NCBI GenBank assembly: GCA_017569305.1
Contig: CP069418.1
Location: 2,852,001-2,916,000, forward strand
Origin: Clostridiales bacterium FE2011
GTDB taxonomy: Bacteria; Bacillota; Clostridia; Christensenellales; Aristaeellaceae
Direction of reading: 5' to 3'
DNA length: 64,000 bases
The notes below the pieces were generated by a model. That model was not told the DNA's origin. It was given only the letters and a program-made list of their open reading frames with translations, and did no database searches. Made by a program: the position numbers and the translations under genes. Positions 35,356 through 44,002 of the stretch are shown here, piece by piece. Positions within the stretch are counted from its first letter, which is position 1, and each line of letters starts with the position of its first letter.

Positions 35356-35499
35356 ATGAAGAACATGAACATCGGAAAGCAGATCATCGTGAAGGCCGCC
35401 GTGAAGATGGCAACCGTCCAGGCAAACAGCTGCTGTATCCTGTTTGGCTATCAGCCGAAGGAACCCAAGGCGCTGAACAAGCTGAAGAAGATCAAGTGA
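35356..35499 (+). CDS. agrD: AgrD-like cyclic thiolactone pheromone precursor
   Basis: The 47-residue peptide has the three-part AgrD layout. An amphipathic basic N-terminal helix (MKNMNIGKQIIVKAAVKMAT) leads to a signal region, NSCCILFG. A charged C-terminal tail, YQPKEPKALNKLKKIK, follows and carries the QPKEPK motif typical of clostridial AgrD proteins. By analogy with Clostridium perfringens (CLWFT before HQPEEPK), the predicted mature ring is CILFG, with Cys27 forming the thiolactone to Gly31. The presence of Cys26 leaves an alternative ring. AAAGGAG precedes the ATG. The location apart from agrB and downstream of the thiopeptide precursors is unusual. Confidence 0.85.
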   Translation: MKNMNIGKQIIVKAAVKMATVQANSCCILFGYQPKEPKALNKLKKIK

Positions 35500-35537
35500 G
35501 GGAAAACCCAAATTCAAACGAAAGGCTGTGGAAGCGT

Positions 35538-36266
35538 ATGAGTATTATTGATGTTCAGAACATCACGAAAAAATACGGTGAGAAAACCGTACTGAATGAC
35601 ATCAGCTTCGAAATCCCCGCAGGGGAGACCGTAGCCATTGTTGGCCCTAACGGAACGGGAAAAACAACCCTGCTGGAGATCCTGATGACGATCCGAAAGG
35701 TGAACAGCGGTACAGTGACGATCCTGGGAAAGAACACAGACGAACAACGGTCTGTGGACGCGATCCGCGCAAAGATCGGAGTAATGCTCCAGGAAGGCGG
35801 AATGTACAGCTTTATCAAGCTGAAGGAGGCACTGGACCTGTTTGCGTCCTTCTACTCCGTCGGAAAAGAAAAAATCAGCCGGCTGGTGGAATACTTTGAG
35901 CTGCAGCCCTATCTGAACAGCAAGTATGAAAAGCTTTCCGGCGGCTGGAAACAGCGGTTCCTGCTGGCAATCGCATTCCTGCATGATCCTGACCTTGTTT
36001 TCCTGGACGAGCCGACCACGGGACTGGATCCCAAGGCGACACAGCTTGTGTGGGAAAAGATCCGGGGCGGGGTAGAGAAGAATAAAACGATCCTGCTTTC
36101 CACCCATTCGATGGAAGAGGTGGACAAATTCTGCGACCGGGTGATCGTACTGAACAAGGGAAAGATCGCCGCGAACGATTCTCCCGCAAACATCAAGAAA
36201 GCCCTGGGCGTTGAGTTCTTCTCGGACGCATATTTCAAGCTGGTGGAAGGAGGAGAAACGCTGTGA
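35538..36266 (+). CDS. ABC exporter ATP-binding subunit
   Basis: The 242-residue ATPase has Walker A GPNGTGKTT, Q-loop MLQEGGMYS, signature KLSGGWKQR, Walker B LVFLDEPTTGLD and the switch His in LLSTHSMEE. It most resembles the drug/bacteriocin-export ABC-2 class. An in-frame GTG at 35496 overlaps the agrD stop but lacks a ribosome site, so ATG 35538 is preferred. The stop overlaps the permease start. It likely powers export of the mature thiopeptide or self-protection. Confidence 0.88.
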   Translation: MSIIDVQNITKKYGEKTVLNDISFEIPAGETVAIVGPNGTGKTTLLEILMTIRKVNSGTVTILGKNTDEQRSVDAIRAKIGVMLQEGGMYSFIKLKEALDLFASFYSVGKEKISRLVEYFELQPYLNSKYEKLSGGWKQRFLLAIAFLHDPDLVFLDEPTTGLDPKATQLVWEKIRGGVEKNKTILLSTHSMEEVDKFCDRVIVLNKGKIAANDSPANIKKALGVEFFSDAYFKLVEGGETL

Positions 36267-37009
36267 GATTCTCCATAAGAAGCATTTGGAAACAATTCTG
36301 GTATGACCTGGTGATCTTTTTCCGGGAGCCCTTCTTCGCGCTGCCGATCCTGCTGCTGCCGGGTGTGTTCTTCATTATCTATGCCGGATCCATGGCGAAG
36401 GACGCCGCGAGTATAGAAGGATTTGCGCAGTATCTGCCGATGTATATGCTCCTGATTTCATTCCTGACAGTATTCTTCAATATCGGTACCCAGTATGTGA
36501 CAGACAAGCAGAGCGGTATTTTCAAACGGCTGCTGCTGAGCCCAATCAGCCTGTTCAATGTGGTGCTGACCTATTCCCTCCGGGGTCTGCTGATCTCCGT
36601 CCTGGGATTCTTTGAAATGATCGCAATCGCGGTGTTTGTTTTCAAAATCCCGATGAGCAGCCATATGGTGCTATTCTTCTTCGCCTTCCTGGTGACAGTT
36701 ATCATCATGATGCTGCTGAGCCTGACGCTGCATGGTTTCTTTAAGAACAGCCGGCAGGTGATGCCTTTTACAATCATCGGTTTCCAGTATGTGCTGTTTG
36801 CCAGCGGACTGATTATGCCGGTGGAGAAAATGCCTGTAGTGCTGCGCTGGCTGATCTACATTAATCCCGTATATCACATGAACCAGATCCTGGTCCGTGT
36901 ATGGTTCGGGACGCCGCAGCAGATCATTAACCTGATTGCCCTGGCAATCTGGGTGGCAGTCTGCCTGGTACTGATCCAGTTCCAGAAAGGATTTGCATCA
37001 GATAAGTGA
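36263..37009 (+). CDS. ABC-2 type permease
   Basis: The 248-residue protein has six membrane helices and the ABC-2 pattern, with a final LRWLIYINPVYHMNQILVRVW segment. It is translationally coupled by a 4-bp overlap (GTGA) to the ATPase gene. The pair forms a minimal exporter inside the biosynthetic cluster. The transported product is inferred from context. Confidence 0.88.
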   Translation: MRFSIRSIWKQFWYDLVIFFREPFFALPILLLPGVFFIIYAGSMAKDAASIEGFAQYLPMYMLLISFLTVFFNIGTQYVTDKQSGIFKRLLLSPISLFNVVLTYSLRGLLISVLGFFEMIAIAVFVFKIPMSSHMVLFFFAFLVTVIIMMLLSLTLHGFFKNSRQVMPFTIIGFQYVLFASGLIMPVEKMPVVLRWLIYINPVYHMNQILVRVWFGTPQQIINLIALAIWVAVCLVLIQFQKGFASDK

Positions 37010-37031
37010 TTTAAAGAGAGGACGAGAAGAG

Positions 37032-39545
37032 ATGGACGGCGTGAAACTGTTTCCTTACTTTCTGGAACGGAGCACGAACGTGCCCAAGGCAGCACTGAAG
37101 GCGATTGAGTGTCCGGAACTGCCGGAGGCGGCAAAGGCATACCGGACTGCCGTATTGCAGCTGCAGGCCGTGGGAGCGGAAGGAATTCAAACCCTGGAAC
37201 ATGCTTACAGCCTGTGCCAGAATCCGGACTACCTGAAAGCAAAGCGGAAGATGATGGCCGGAAAGACTGTAACCAACGGGGAGAAATTCGAGGGAAGTGA
37301 GTATGAAGACCTGATCAACCGGTATAACCGGCAGGTCGAAGAAACCCAGCGTGCGGAAGGTAATTACAGGACTCTTTTCACAGAATGCCTGGACAGAAAC
37401 AGAGACGCCATGCGGAGCTTTTTCGCGGACAATCCCTATGTGCTGAAAACGCTGCCGCTGATCAACAAGGACTTCATCTTTAAGCTGAACAAATACCTGG
37501 ACGTGCCTGTGAAACAGCACAATGCAGATATACGCAAACTGGATCATCAACTGATCCGCCTGTTTACCCGGGCAACAATGAAGACGAGTCCCTTCAGTTT
37601 CCTGACCTCAGTATGCCTGTATGATCCGGAAACCGGGGACCAGGAAAAGGGAGAAGGATTGCGCTCCATCTGCGAAGCAAACAACTATATCATCAAGGCT
37701 GTATATGATTTTATCCTGGGAAAGCCGCACTTTGCCTGCCAGGTGAGCTACCGGCTGAATGCCCATCAGAATTACGGGGACAGCTGCATATTCCTGTACC
37801 AGAGGGACTATGAAAAGGGCAAGGTTTACAAGACGGTGGACGGCTCAGTGAGACTGGCACGGAAGGGTATCATCGAACTGATCTGCGAGCAGTTTGGCAA
37901 CCGTGTGTTCCGGTATGAAGAATTGCTTGGCCTGCTGATGGAAAACGGGATGGAGGAGGAAAGAGCCACAGAGTTCATCCAGGATAAACTGATCCGGAAT
38001 CATGTGCTGACGCCTCATGTCTGTATTGACGATACGAAAGAAAACATTTTCCGCGAGTTTGAGGAGAAGACCGCCCCCCTGACGGACGACGAGGCAGGTA
38101 CGCTGGCGAAGGTCCGGGACAGGGTAATGGAATACGAAAAGCTGGTAAAGGAGTTCCGGGACGCCGACTGGCGCGGACGCTTCAGCGCAGTGGAAAAAAT
38201 GGACCGGCTGGTGGCCGAAATAGAGGAAGTACTGGACAGAAAATTTGTTCACAATATCCAGGTATACGAGGACAGCGTATACGACCGGCCGAAGAAACCG
38301 CTGACAGCAGCGGAACTGAAGGACAGAGAGCTGGAAAAACTGCAGAAGTACTTCCAGATTTTTGACCAGAGTGTGCTGGGCTATGTACTGTTCAGCGAAA
38401 TGTTCCTGGAAAAGTACGGGGAGCAGAAAGTGCCGGCGGATGACCTGGACGTTTACAAGCTGTTTGTGGAAGCAGCAACGAAGCTGACGGGCATCTGGAT
38501 GGACAACTTCAGTGCGATCAGCTTTAAGACAGGAGAGAAGATCCGGACCATCACCGCAATGAAGAAGGAGATGTATGCCGAGATCCTGGGACGGAAGGAC
38601 CGGAAAGAACCGCAGGATTTGAGGGAGTTCATCGACGCGGAGGTGGCAAAACACCCGGAGATATTTGATGCGGATATTGACAGTGCTACTTTCTATCTGC
38701 AAAAAGCGGAAAAGGAAGGAGACCTGGTAATCAATAAGGTGTACAAGGGACAGCTGCTGTTCTTTGTACGATTCCTGAAGCTGTTTGAAGAAGACAGCGG
38801 AAAAATAAAAGATTACTGCCGCTATGCTTTCGGGACGAACCCGGCGGAGATCACGGAGAGCTTTGGATTTAACGCCAATGTACACCGGCGTATTTTTGAT
38901 AAGCGGCTGGTCCTGAACCTGACGGACCAGAATGACGCTACAGAGGGAGATATCCCGATTGGTGAGTGCTACTTCTACTATGATCCGGAGAAGAAACTGG
39001 TGAAGCTGGGGCATGAAACCCTGGGCGAAGTAAACGGTGTTTTCCTGGGAAGCCTGGCGATCAACCTGATGCCGATCCCGCTGCGGACGGTGAACGGTAT
39101 GCAGCCATCCACCCGGTTTGATCCTTCGTACCTGAACCTGTGGGAGAAGGACAAAAATGAAGGCCTGATCGCGGATCATATTCCGCGTACAAAGTACGGC
39201 AAGCTGGTGTTCATCCGGGAACAGTATCTGCTGAACAGCATTTATGACCTGAAAAAACCGGCAGATGAGCTGTACCTGGAAATCCTGGCAGATTTTGAAA
39301 AAGCAGGACTTCCGAAGCGGTTTTTTATCCGGCCTTACATTAACGGAGCAGATTTTGACTTTTATAACATGGGCCGGACGGCGTTGAAACCGCAGTATAT
39401 CGACCTGGACAGCCCGCTGCTGTTCCAGGAGCTGCTGAGGGAAATGGAAAACCAGAAGCAGTTTGTGCTGGAGGAAATCTATCCGGACAATCCGGAAGAC
39501 GAATATATCTGTGAATATCAGGCAGAACAGACACTGTACCGGTAA
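37032..39545 (+). CDS. LanB-type glutamylation domain protein (split dehydratase, N-terminal part)
   Basis: The 837-residue protein matches the N-terminal (glutamyl-tRNA-dependent) domain of class I lantibiotic dehydratases in size. Visible family-like blocks include IRKLDHQLIRLFTRATMKTSPFSF near residue 165-190, KGIIELICEQFGNRVF and SLAINLMPIPLRTVNGMQPSTRFDPS near 690. In thiopeptide pathways this protein glutamylates core Ser/Thr before elimination. It lacks the elimination domain, encoded separately downstream, as in thiopeptide clusters. The ATG at 37032 follows GAGAGGACGAG; an in-frame TTG at 36993 lies inside the permease gene. Confidence 0.85.
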   Translation: MDGVKLFPYFLERSTNVPKAALKAIECPELPEAAKAYRTAVLQLQAVGAEGIQTLEHAYSLCQNPDYLKAKRKMMAGKTVTNGEKFEGSEYEDLINRYNRQVEETQRAEGNYRTLFTECLDRNRDAMRSFFADNPYVLKTLPLINKDFIFKLNKYLDVPVKQHNADIRKLDHQLIRLFTRATMKTSPFSFLTSVCLYDPETGDQEKGEGLRSICEANNYIIKAVYDFILGKPHFACQVSYRLNAHQNYGDSCIFLYQRDYEKGKVYKTVDGSVRLARKGIIELICEQFGNRVFRYEELLGLLMENGMEEERATEFIQDKLIRNHVLTPHVCIDDTKENIFREFEEKTAPLTDDEAGTLAKVRDRVMEYEKLVKEFRDADWRGRFSAVEKMDRLVAEIEEVLDRKFVHNIQVYEDSVYDRPKKPLTAAELKDRELEKLQKYFQIFDQSVLGYVLFSEMFLEKYGEQKVPADDLDVYKLFVEAATKLTGIWMDNFSAISFKTGEKIRTITAMKKEMYAEILGRKDRKEPQDLREFIDAEVAKHPEIFDADIDSATFYLQKAEKEGDLVINKVYKGQLLFFVRFLKLFEEDSGKIKDYCRYAFGTNPAEITESFGFNANVHRRIFDKRLVLNLTDQNDATEGDIPIGECYFYYDPEKKLVKLGHETLGEVNGVFLGSLAINLMPIPLRTVNGMQPSTRFDPSYLNLWEKDKNEGLIADHIPRTKYGKLVFIREQYLLNSIYDLKKPADELYLEILADFEKAGLPKRFFIRPYINGADFDFYNMGRTALKPQYIDLDSPLLFQELLREMENQKQFVLEEIYPDNPEDEYICEYQAEQTLYR

Positions 39546-39567
39546 GAGAGACGAAAGGAAGAGCAAC

Positions 39568-40647
39568 ATGGACAAACTGACGGGGTTCCGGAAGATGAAC
39601 ATCTACTTTTTCGGAAACGAGGAGGAAAAAAGGGCGTTCTATCTGGACTGCATCTGCCCATTTATGGAGGAGAACAGGAAAGGACAGTATTATGCCACCC
39701 GGGAATGGAACGGAGGCCCGAACGTTGAGGTCGTGTATGCCGGCAACGAGATAGACCGTAACACACTGCGCCGGGCTGTCAGGCATTATTGCCGGGAACA
39801 GGAACTCCAGTGGACACCGGAACAGATCCAGGCCAATCTGGCGAGCTATAAAAAGAACCAGGAGACCCTGCTGAAGATGGAAAGAAAGAACCGTGTGCCG
39901 ATAAGCGCACGGAACCACCTGAAGATAGTCCAGGGGGCACCGGACGCTGATTACTATCACAGGATGTATAACTCCTCAGAACACGTGAAGCTGCACTTTG
40001 AAAGCAAATTTCTGCTTCAGCCCCTGATTGAAGAGTCGCTGCGAACGGTGCGTGATAAAAAAGGAATGCTGCAACTGGGCATGAAGCTGTTCCGGATGAC
40101 GATGCTGCTTTTTGACCAGGGAGAGAAATATGCCAGCATGGTGTACTTTTCCAACATCGAGGGATTTTTCGGAATTGCCAGGCAATACAGAAAGGAAGAA
40201 AGCTTCCGAAAGTATTTTGAATCAGAATATCGGAAGTATGACCTGGCACACTTTGACACGATGCAGCTGCCGGGGAACCTGGAAGAACGATATGCACAGG
40301 CCTGGAAGCAGATCTACGCAAAATGCGCTGAACTGGCGGAAAAAGGTCAGTTTTCGGAGGAAGGATACTGGAAGCTGAAAGACCAGGAGACACAGATGCA
40401 AAGCAACATCCGAGACCTGGACAGCCCGTTTCACCAGGCACTCCGAAAGGATCAGCACCTTCATGAGATGGTGAGCGGGAAGATTCACCTGACATTCCGG
40501 TCTGTGACGAATATCCTGTACAACCTGATGCCGGCGCTGAACATCTCGTTCCTGGAAAAGAACCTGTGCTGTTATGGGATTGTACGTTACATAACGGAGA
40601 AATATAACACAAGCTGGCAGGAGATTATGGCAGAAAGGGTGATATAA
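39568..40647 (+). CDS. SpaB_C-like thiopeptide protein (elimination or [4+2] cyclase candidate A)
   Basis: The 359-residue protein opens with MNIYFFGNEEEKRAFY, then REWNGGPNVEVVYAG. This fits the start of the lantibiotic-dehydratase C-terminal/thiopeptide-type family, in which an early W-x-GGP/H-[IV] motif is conserved. The C-terminal half is helical with Tyr/Lys-rich segments. Its position straight after the LanB N-part matches TclL-type elimination proteins. It has a twin at 45313; one probably eliminates glutamate to make Dha and the other catalyses pyridine formation with leader release. Which does which cannot be decided from sequence. Confidence 0.68.
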   Translation: MDKLTGFRKMNIYFFGNEEEKRAFYLDCICPFMEENRKGQYYATREWNGGPNVEVVYAGNEIDRNTLRRAVRHYCREQELQWTPEQIQANLASYKKNQETLLKMERKNRVPISARNHLKIVQGAPDADYYHRMYNSSEHVKLHFESKFLLQPLIEESLRTVRDKKGMLQLGMKLFRMTMLLFDQGEKYASMVYFSNIEGFFGIARQYRKEESFRKYFESEYRKYDLAHFDTMQLPGNLEERYAQAWKQIYAKCAELAEKGQFSEEGYWKLKDQETQMQSNIRDLDSPFHQALRKDQHLHEMVSGKIHLTFRSVTNILYNLMPALNISFLEKNLCCYGIVRYITEKYNTSWQEIMAERVI

Positions 40648-40650
40648 GAC

Positions 40651-42228
40651 ATGAAGCTGACGTATGCGAGGAACTGCGACATTTATTATGACGCCCGGGA
40701 GGCAGCCATTGTGCTGGCGAAGCGCGGGAAGCACTTTCTGCTGAAACGGCCGCGGGAAGACATGGAGACAATCCGGGACGTTATGCGGCTGTGCGGCGGA
40801 GGCTGTGAGATTGAGCAGGCTTTCGACATGATCCCGGAAGAAAAAAGGGGACAGTATTACGCGTTTGCCAAGCTGCTGTGGCAGAAACGGATCCTGGTGG
40901 AGGATACCGGGGATGGCCAGAAACTGAGTCCGGATATCCTGGATCTGCTGAGAAGCAATTATGACGCAGATCCGGAACTGATCCGGTACTGGACGGAGAC
41001 AGAAGTGCTGTTTGCCGGCCTGGAGAGGATCCGGAAAGCGATGATGGAATACGGCATCGCCTGCGGGAACTATGAAGCACCTCCTGAGGACAACGGCGAG
41101 AAACTTTATATCGGTGACTTCTCCGCAGAAGAGTGCCGGAAAATACTGGACGGAAAGAACGCGGCAGTGCTGGTTCGGGAGAGCGAAGGAACGACCTACA
41201 TGCTGTATATGAACCGGTTTGACGTGGAGAAATATGACCGTTTTCGGACGTTTGAATGGAAAGAAAACAGCCGCTTTTATGCCAAGGAGAAGATGATTCC
41301 GATTCACCTGTTTATGCACTGCTGTGGATGCAGGCGGAACAGCGGGGCTCCGGAACTGCTGTGCCTGGCAGGAGACGGGACGATTCAGCTTTTCTCCATC
41401 GGCAGCCTGTACACGGAGACGGCAACCTACTATAACCGGGAACTGACGCCGAGAAGAACCACACGGGAAGCACTGCTGAAAATGGAGGAACTGGCAGAAC
41501 GGGCGCCCTGGCTGGTGGAGGCCTGCAACCGGGACAACCTGAAGACCCGGCAAAGCCCGGTGTGCAATTATGAAGTTGTGTTCGGCAGCGACTTCAGCGG
41601 GAAGAGCTATACGGCATATCACGAGGACTATGAATCCGCCGGAATCAAAGCCTTCTGCGAAGGCCTGGAGAAGCTGCTGAAGGATGCGACCGGGAGCATA
41701 TGGTGCTGCGGAAGCAGTAAAGAAGACTATTACGCCAAGGGCTATATTTCCCTTCTGGAAAAGAGAAACAGGTGCTTTGAAGTAACGGAGCTGCCGGAAG
41801 AGGCTGACGGAAGACAAAAGTTCCTGGAAGAAATGACGGGGGACCGGGTGAAGGTGTACTGGCGTCCGTCACCGGCGGAGGGCATCGGGGGAATTATCCT
41901 GTGCGGCGGAGACGGCGGCATCCTGTATGACGGGCCCTACGGTTATAACCCGGAAAAGAATCTGATGGAAGCCATCTGGCAAGTGACGGGCGAGGTCCAG
42001 AACGGGAAGAAGACAGACCGTCCCGGCCGGCGGAAGCTGGCGGCGGAATATGACATAGCCGAGGAAAGCCAGGCATTGCCCGCCGGGAAAAACGCGGAGG
42101 ACACGATGCGGGAACTGCAGGGTTTCTTCGGCGCAAAAGGCAGGATCATTGATGAAAAGATCTGGGCGTACCAGATCCAGATCCAGGATACGGGAATGCA
42201 TGTTGGCAAATTCTACTTTGTAAAGTGA
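40651..42228 (+). CDS. RRE-containing cyclodehydratase-complex protein with degenerate YcaO-like half
   Basis: The 525-residue protein starts with a winged-helix-like segment (residues 1-90, ending FAKLLWQKRILVED) resembling RiPP recognition elements that bind leader peptides. Residues 110-190 (VLFAGLERIRKAMMEYGI, AAVLVRESEGTTYMLYMN) look like a degraded E1/ThiF fold. The C-terminal half (from about 315, GKSYTAYHEDYESAGIKAF) recalls YcaO folding but lacks a clear ATP-binding EAxxE-type set. Inferred role: leader binding and delivery to the YcaO enzyme encoded next. A ribosome site (AAAGGGTG) precedes the ATG. Confidence 0.6.
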   Translation: MKLTYARNCDIYYDAREAAIVLAKRGKHFLLKRPREDMETIRDVMRLCGGGCEIEQAFDMIPEEKRGQYYAFAKLLWQKRILVEDTGDGQKLSPDILDLLRSNYDADPELIRYWTETEVLFAGLERIRKAMMEYGIACGNYEAPPEDNGEKLYIGDFSAEECRKILDGKNAAVLVRESEGTTYMLYMNRFDVEKYDRFRTFEWKENSRFYAKEKMIPIHLFMHCCGCRRNSGAPELLCLAGDGTIQLFSIGSLYTETATYYNRELTPRRTTREALLKMEELAERAPWLVEACNRDNLKTRQSPVCNYEVVFGSDFSGKSYTAYHEDYESAGIKAFCEGLEKLLKDATGSIWCCGSSKEDYYAKGYISLLEKRNRCFEVTELPEEADGRQKFLEEMTGDRVKVYWRPSPAEGIGGIILCGGDGGILYDGPYGYNPEKNLMEAIWQVTGEVQNGKKTDRPGRRKLAAEYDIAEESQALPAGKNAEDTMRELQGFFGAKGRIIDEKIWAYQIQIQDTGMHVGKFYFVK

Positions 42229-42256
42229 GACAAAACGGCTCGGGGAGGAATGAAAG

Positions 42257-43993
42257 ATGGCACGGGAAGCAACATTAACCGTGGAAACAATGGAAAGGGA
42301 AAACACCCGGGATATTCCAATCAGGATAACGGCTTCCTATATTTTCGCAGGGCCCGCAGTTCAGCCCGGAAAAGACTGCTTCCAGTGTTTCCGCCGGAGC
42401 CTGGAGGACAACGAAAGCTACCTGGCCGGCATCCTGCAGAATGGAACGGAGGACCGGGACGGGCTGAATGATTTTGAGCTTGAGTGCCTGGAGAGCCTGG
42501 ACCGGGAGGAGCTGGAACAGAAAGTAGCGCTGATTTCCCGGAAGGATTACACGGTAGAGTACCTGCCGGTTCATTGCCATCCGCTCGCGCAGTGCGCGGA
42601 GGGAAAGGAAGCTGCGGATATTCCGCAGATTGACTGGAATTACCGGCTGGATACGGAGAAACGTGCCAAAAAGGGAAGCGATATCTTCAACGAGGAACAC
42701 AACGGGATGCTGATCAGCCCCCACAGCGGCATCGGCGGGAAGATTATCCGGGATTCAGACAGCCGGATTATCCCCATGTACTATGTGAAAAGCCATATGA
42801 TCACGAACAAGTACTACTCATATGGCCGGTCAGAAACGCTGGAAGTTTCACGCATGTCCGCAGAATTTGAAATGCTGGAAAGGTACGCTTCCATTGTGCC
42901 ACATACAAAGCCCGAACTGGCGGGAAGCTTCCGGGAACTGGTGAACGCGGGTTACCGGATGATTTCACCGGAACAGCTGAGCATGAACACGGTAAATGAT
43001 GAGGTGAAGGAACAGTATGGATTCGATACCTTTTCTGAAGACAAGAGTTACCGCTGGCGCAGGGTGGTTAACCTGGCAGACGGACTGGATTATTATCTGC
43101 CGGAGCAGGTGATGTATTACGACGCACAGATGGTGAGCGGAGAAAAACGCTTCATGTATGAAACCTCCAACGGCTGTGCCATGGGCGGGACATATGAAGA
43201 AGCAGTTGTATACGCGATGCTGGAACTGGTGGAGAGGGACGCGTTCATGATGCATTGGTATAACCGGATTGCGCCGAAGCAGCTGGATATTTCCGGGGTA
43301 AAGAACGATTACCTGCGGGACGTGGTACGGTATATGACCTGTATCGGATACGAGATCCGGGTAATGGATATCACCATGGAGACCGGGATACCGGCAATCT
43401 GGGTAGCGGCGATTGACAGAAACTACCACGGAAAGATGAAATGCTACAACGCGGCCGGTGCCCACATCAACCCGGAAAAGGCGCTGGAGGGCGCCCTGGT
43501 GGAAGTGGCCACGAGCATCGGTATCTATGACCGGATGATCAGGAGCGGCAGACTGGATGAACAGCTGGAGAAGCTTAAGGGACATCCGGAAGCTGTAATC
43601 GGGATTGAGGATCATGTGTTCTTCTACGCGCTGGAGGAGAATTTCCACAATATTGAGCCTTACTACCTGAACGAGCAGAAGGTGGATTTCACAGAACGGT
43701 TCCGGGACTGGTACGGAAGGGAAGACCGTACCTTCACGCTGGAACAGTTTGCTGAACGCTTCCGGAAATATCATCGGGATATCTATGTCGGGGTACTGGA
43801 AAGCAAAGTAAACCGGGAGCTGGGACTGTGGTGCGTGAAGGCGGTGGTTCCATCCATGCTGACCATGACCTTCGGAGTGAAGAACCAGCGGCTGAACCTG
43901 GACAGGATCCGGAAGGGCGCTGTGGCGGCAGGTATCGCGGACCGGGAAATTCCGGAAGAGGAGATCAACGTGACACCGCATCCTTTTCCGTAA
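42257..43993 (+). CDS. Azoline-forming YcaO cyclodehydratase
   Basis: The 578-residue protein carries an N-terminal remnant of an E1-like domain (GPAVQPGKDCFQCFRRS, zinc-type CxxC, residues 31-47). A YcaO domain follows with GIGGKIIRDSD near 157, MSAEFEMLERYAS and NGCAMGGTYEEAVVYAMLELVERDAF near 305. It ends in the proline-rich NVTPHPFP typical of azoline-forming YcaO enzymes. It uses ATP to cyclise Cys (and possibly Ser/Thr) of the precursors into azolines. GGGAGG precedes the ATG. Context and tail motif strongly support a thiopeptide or azole role. Confidence 0.9.
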   Translation: MAREATLTVETMERENTRDIPIRITASYIFAGPAVQPGKDCFQCFRRSLEDNESYLAGILQNGTEDRDGLNDFELECLESLDREELEQKVALISRKDYTVEYLPVHCHPLAQCAEGKEAADIPQIDWNYRLDTEKRAKKGSDIFNEEHNGMLISPHSGIGGKIIRDSDSRIIPMYYVKSHMITNKYYSYGRSETLEVSRMSAEFEMLERYASIVPHTKPELAGSFRELVNAGYRMISPEQLSMNTVNDEVKEQYGFDTFSEDKSYRWRRVVNLADGLDYYLPEQVMYYDAQMVSGEKRFMYETSNGCAMGGTYEEAVVYAMLELVERDAFMMHWYNRIAPKQLDISGVKNDYLRDVVRYMTCIGYEIRVMDITMETGIPAIWVAAIDRNYHGKMKCYNAAGAHINPEKALEGALVEVATSIGIYDRMIRSGRLDEQLEKLKGHPEAVIGIEDHVFFYALEENFHNIEPYYLNEQKVDFTERFRDWYGREDRTFTLEQFAERFRKYHRDIYVGVLESKVNRELGLWCVKAVVPSMLTMTFGVKNQRLNLDRIRKGAVAAGIADREIPEEEINVTPHPFP

Positions 43994-44002
43994 AAAAAGG
44001 AA

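Noticed and set aside
37845..39602. 585-codon minus-strand frame opposite the LanB-type gene
   Set aside because: No domain, no ribosome site, and the plus strand fits the cluster.
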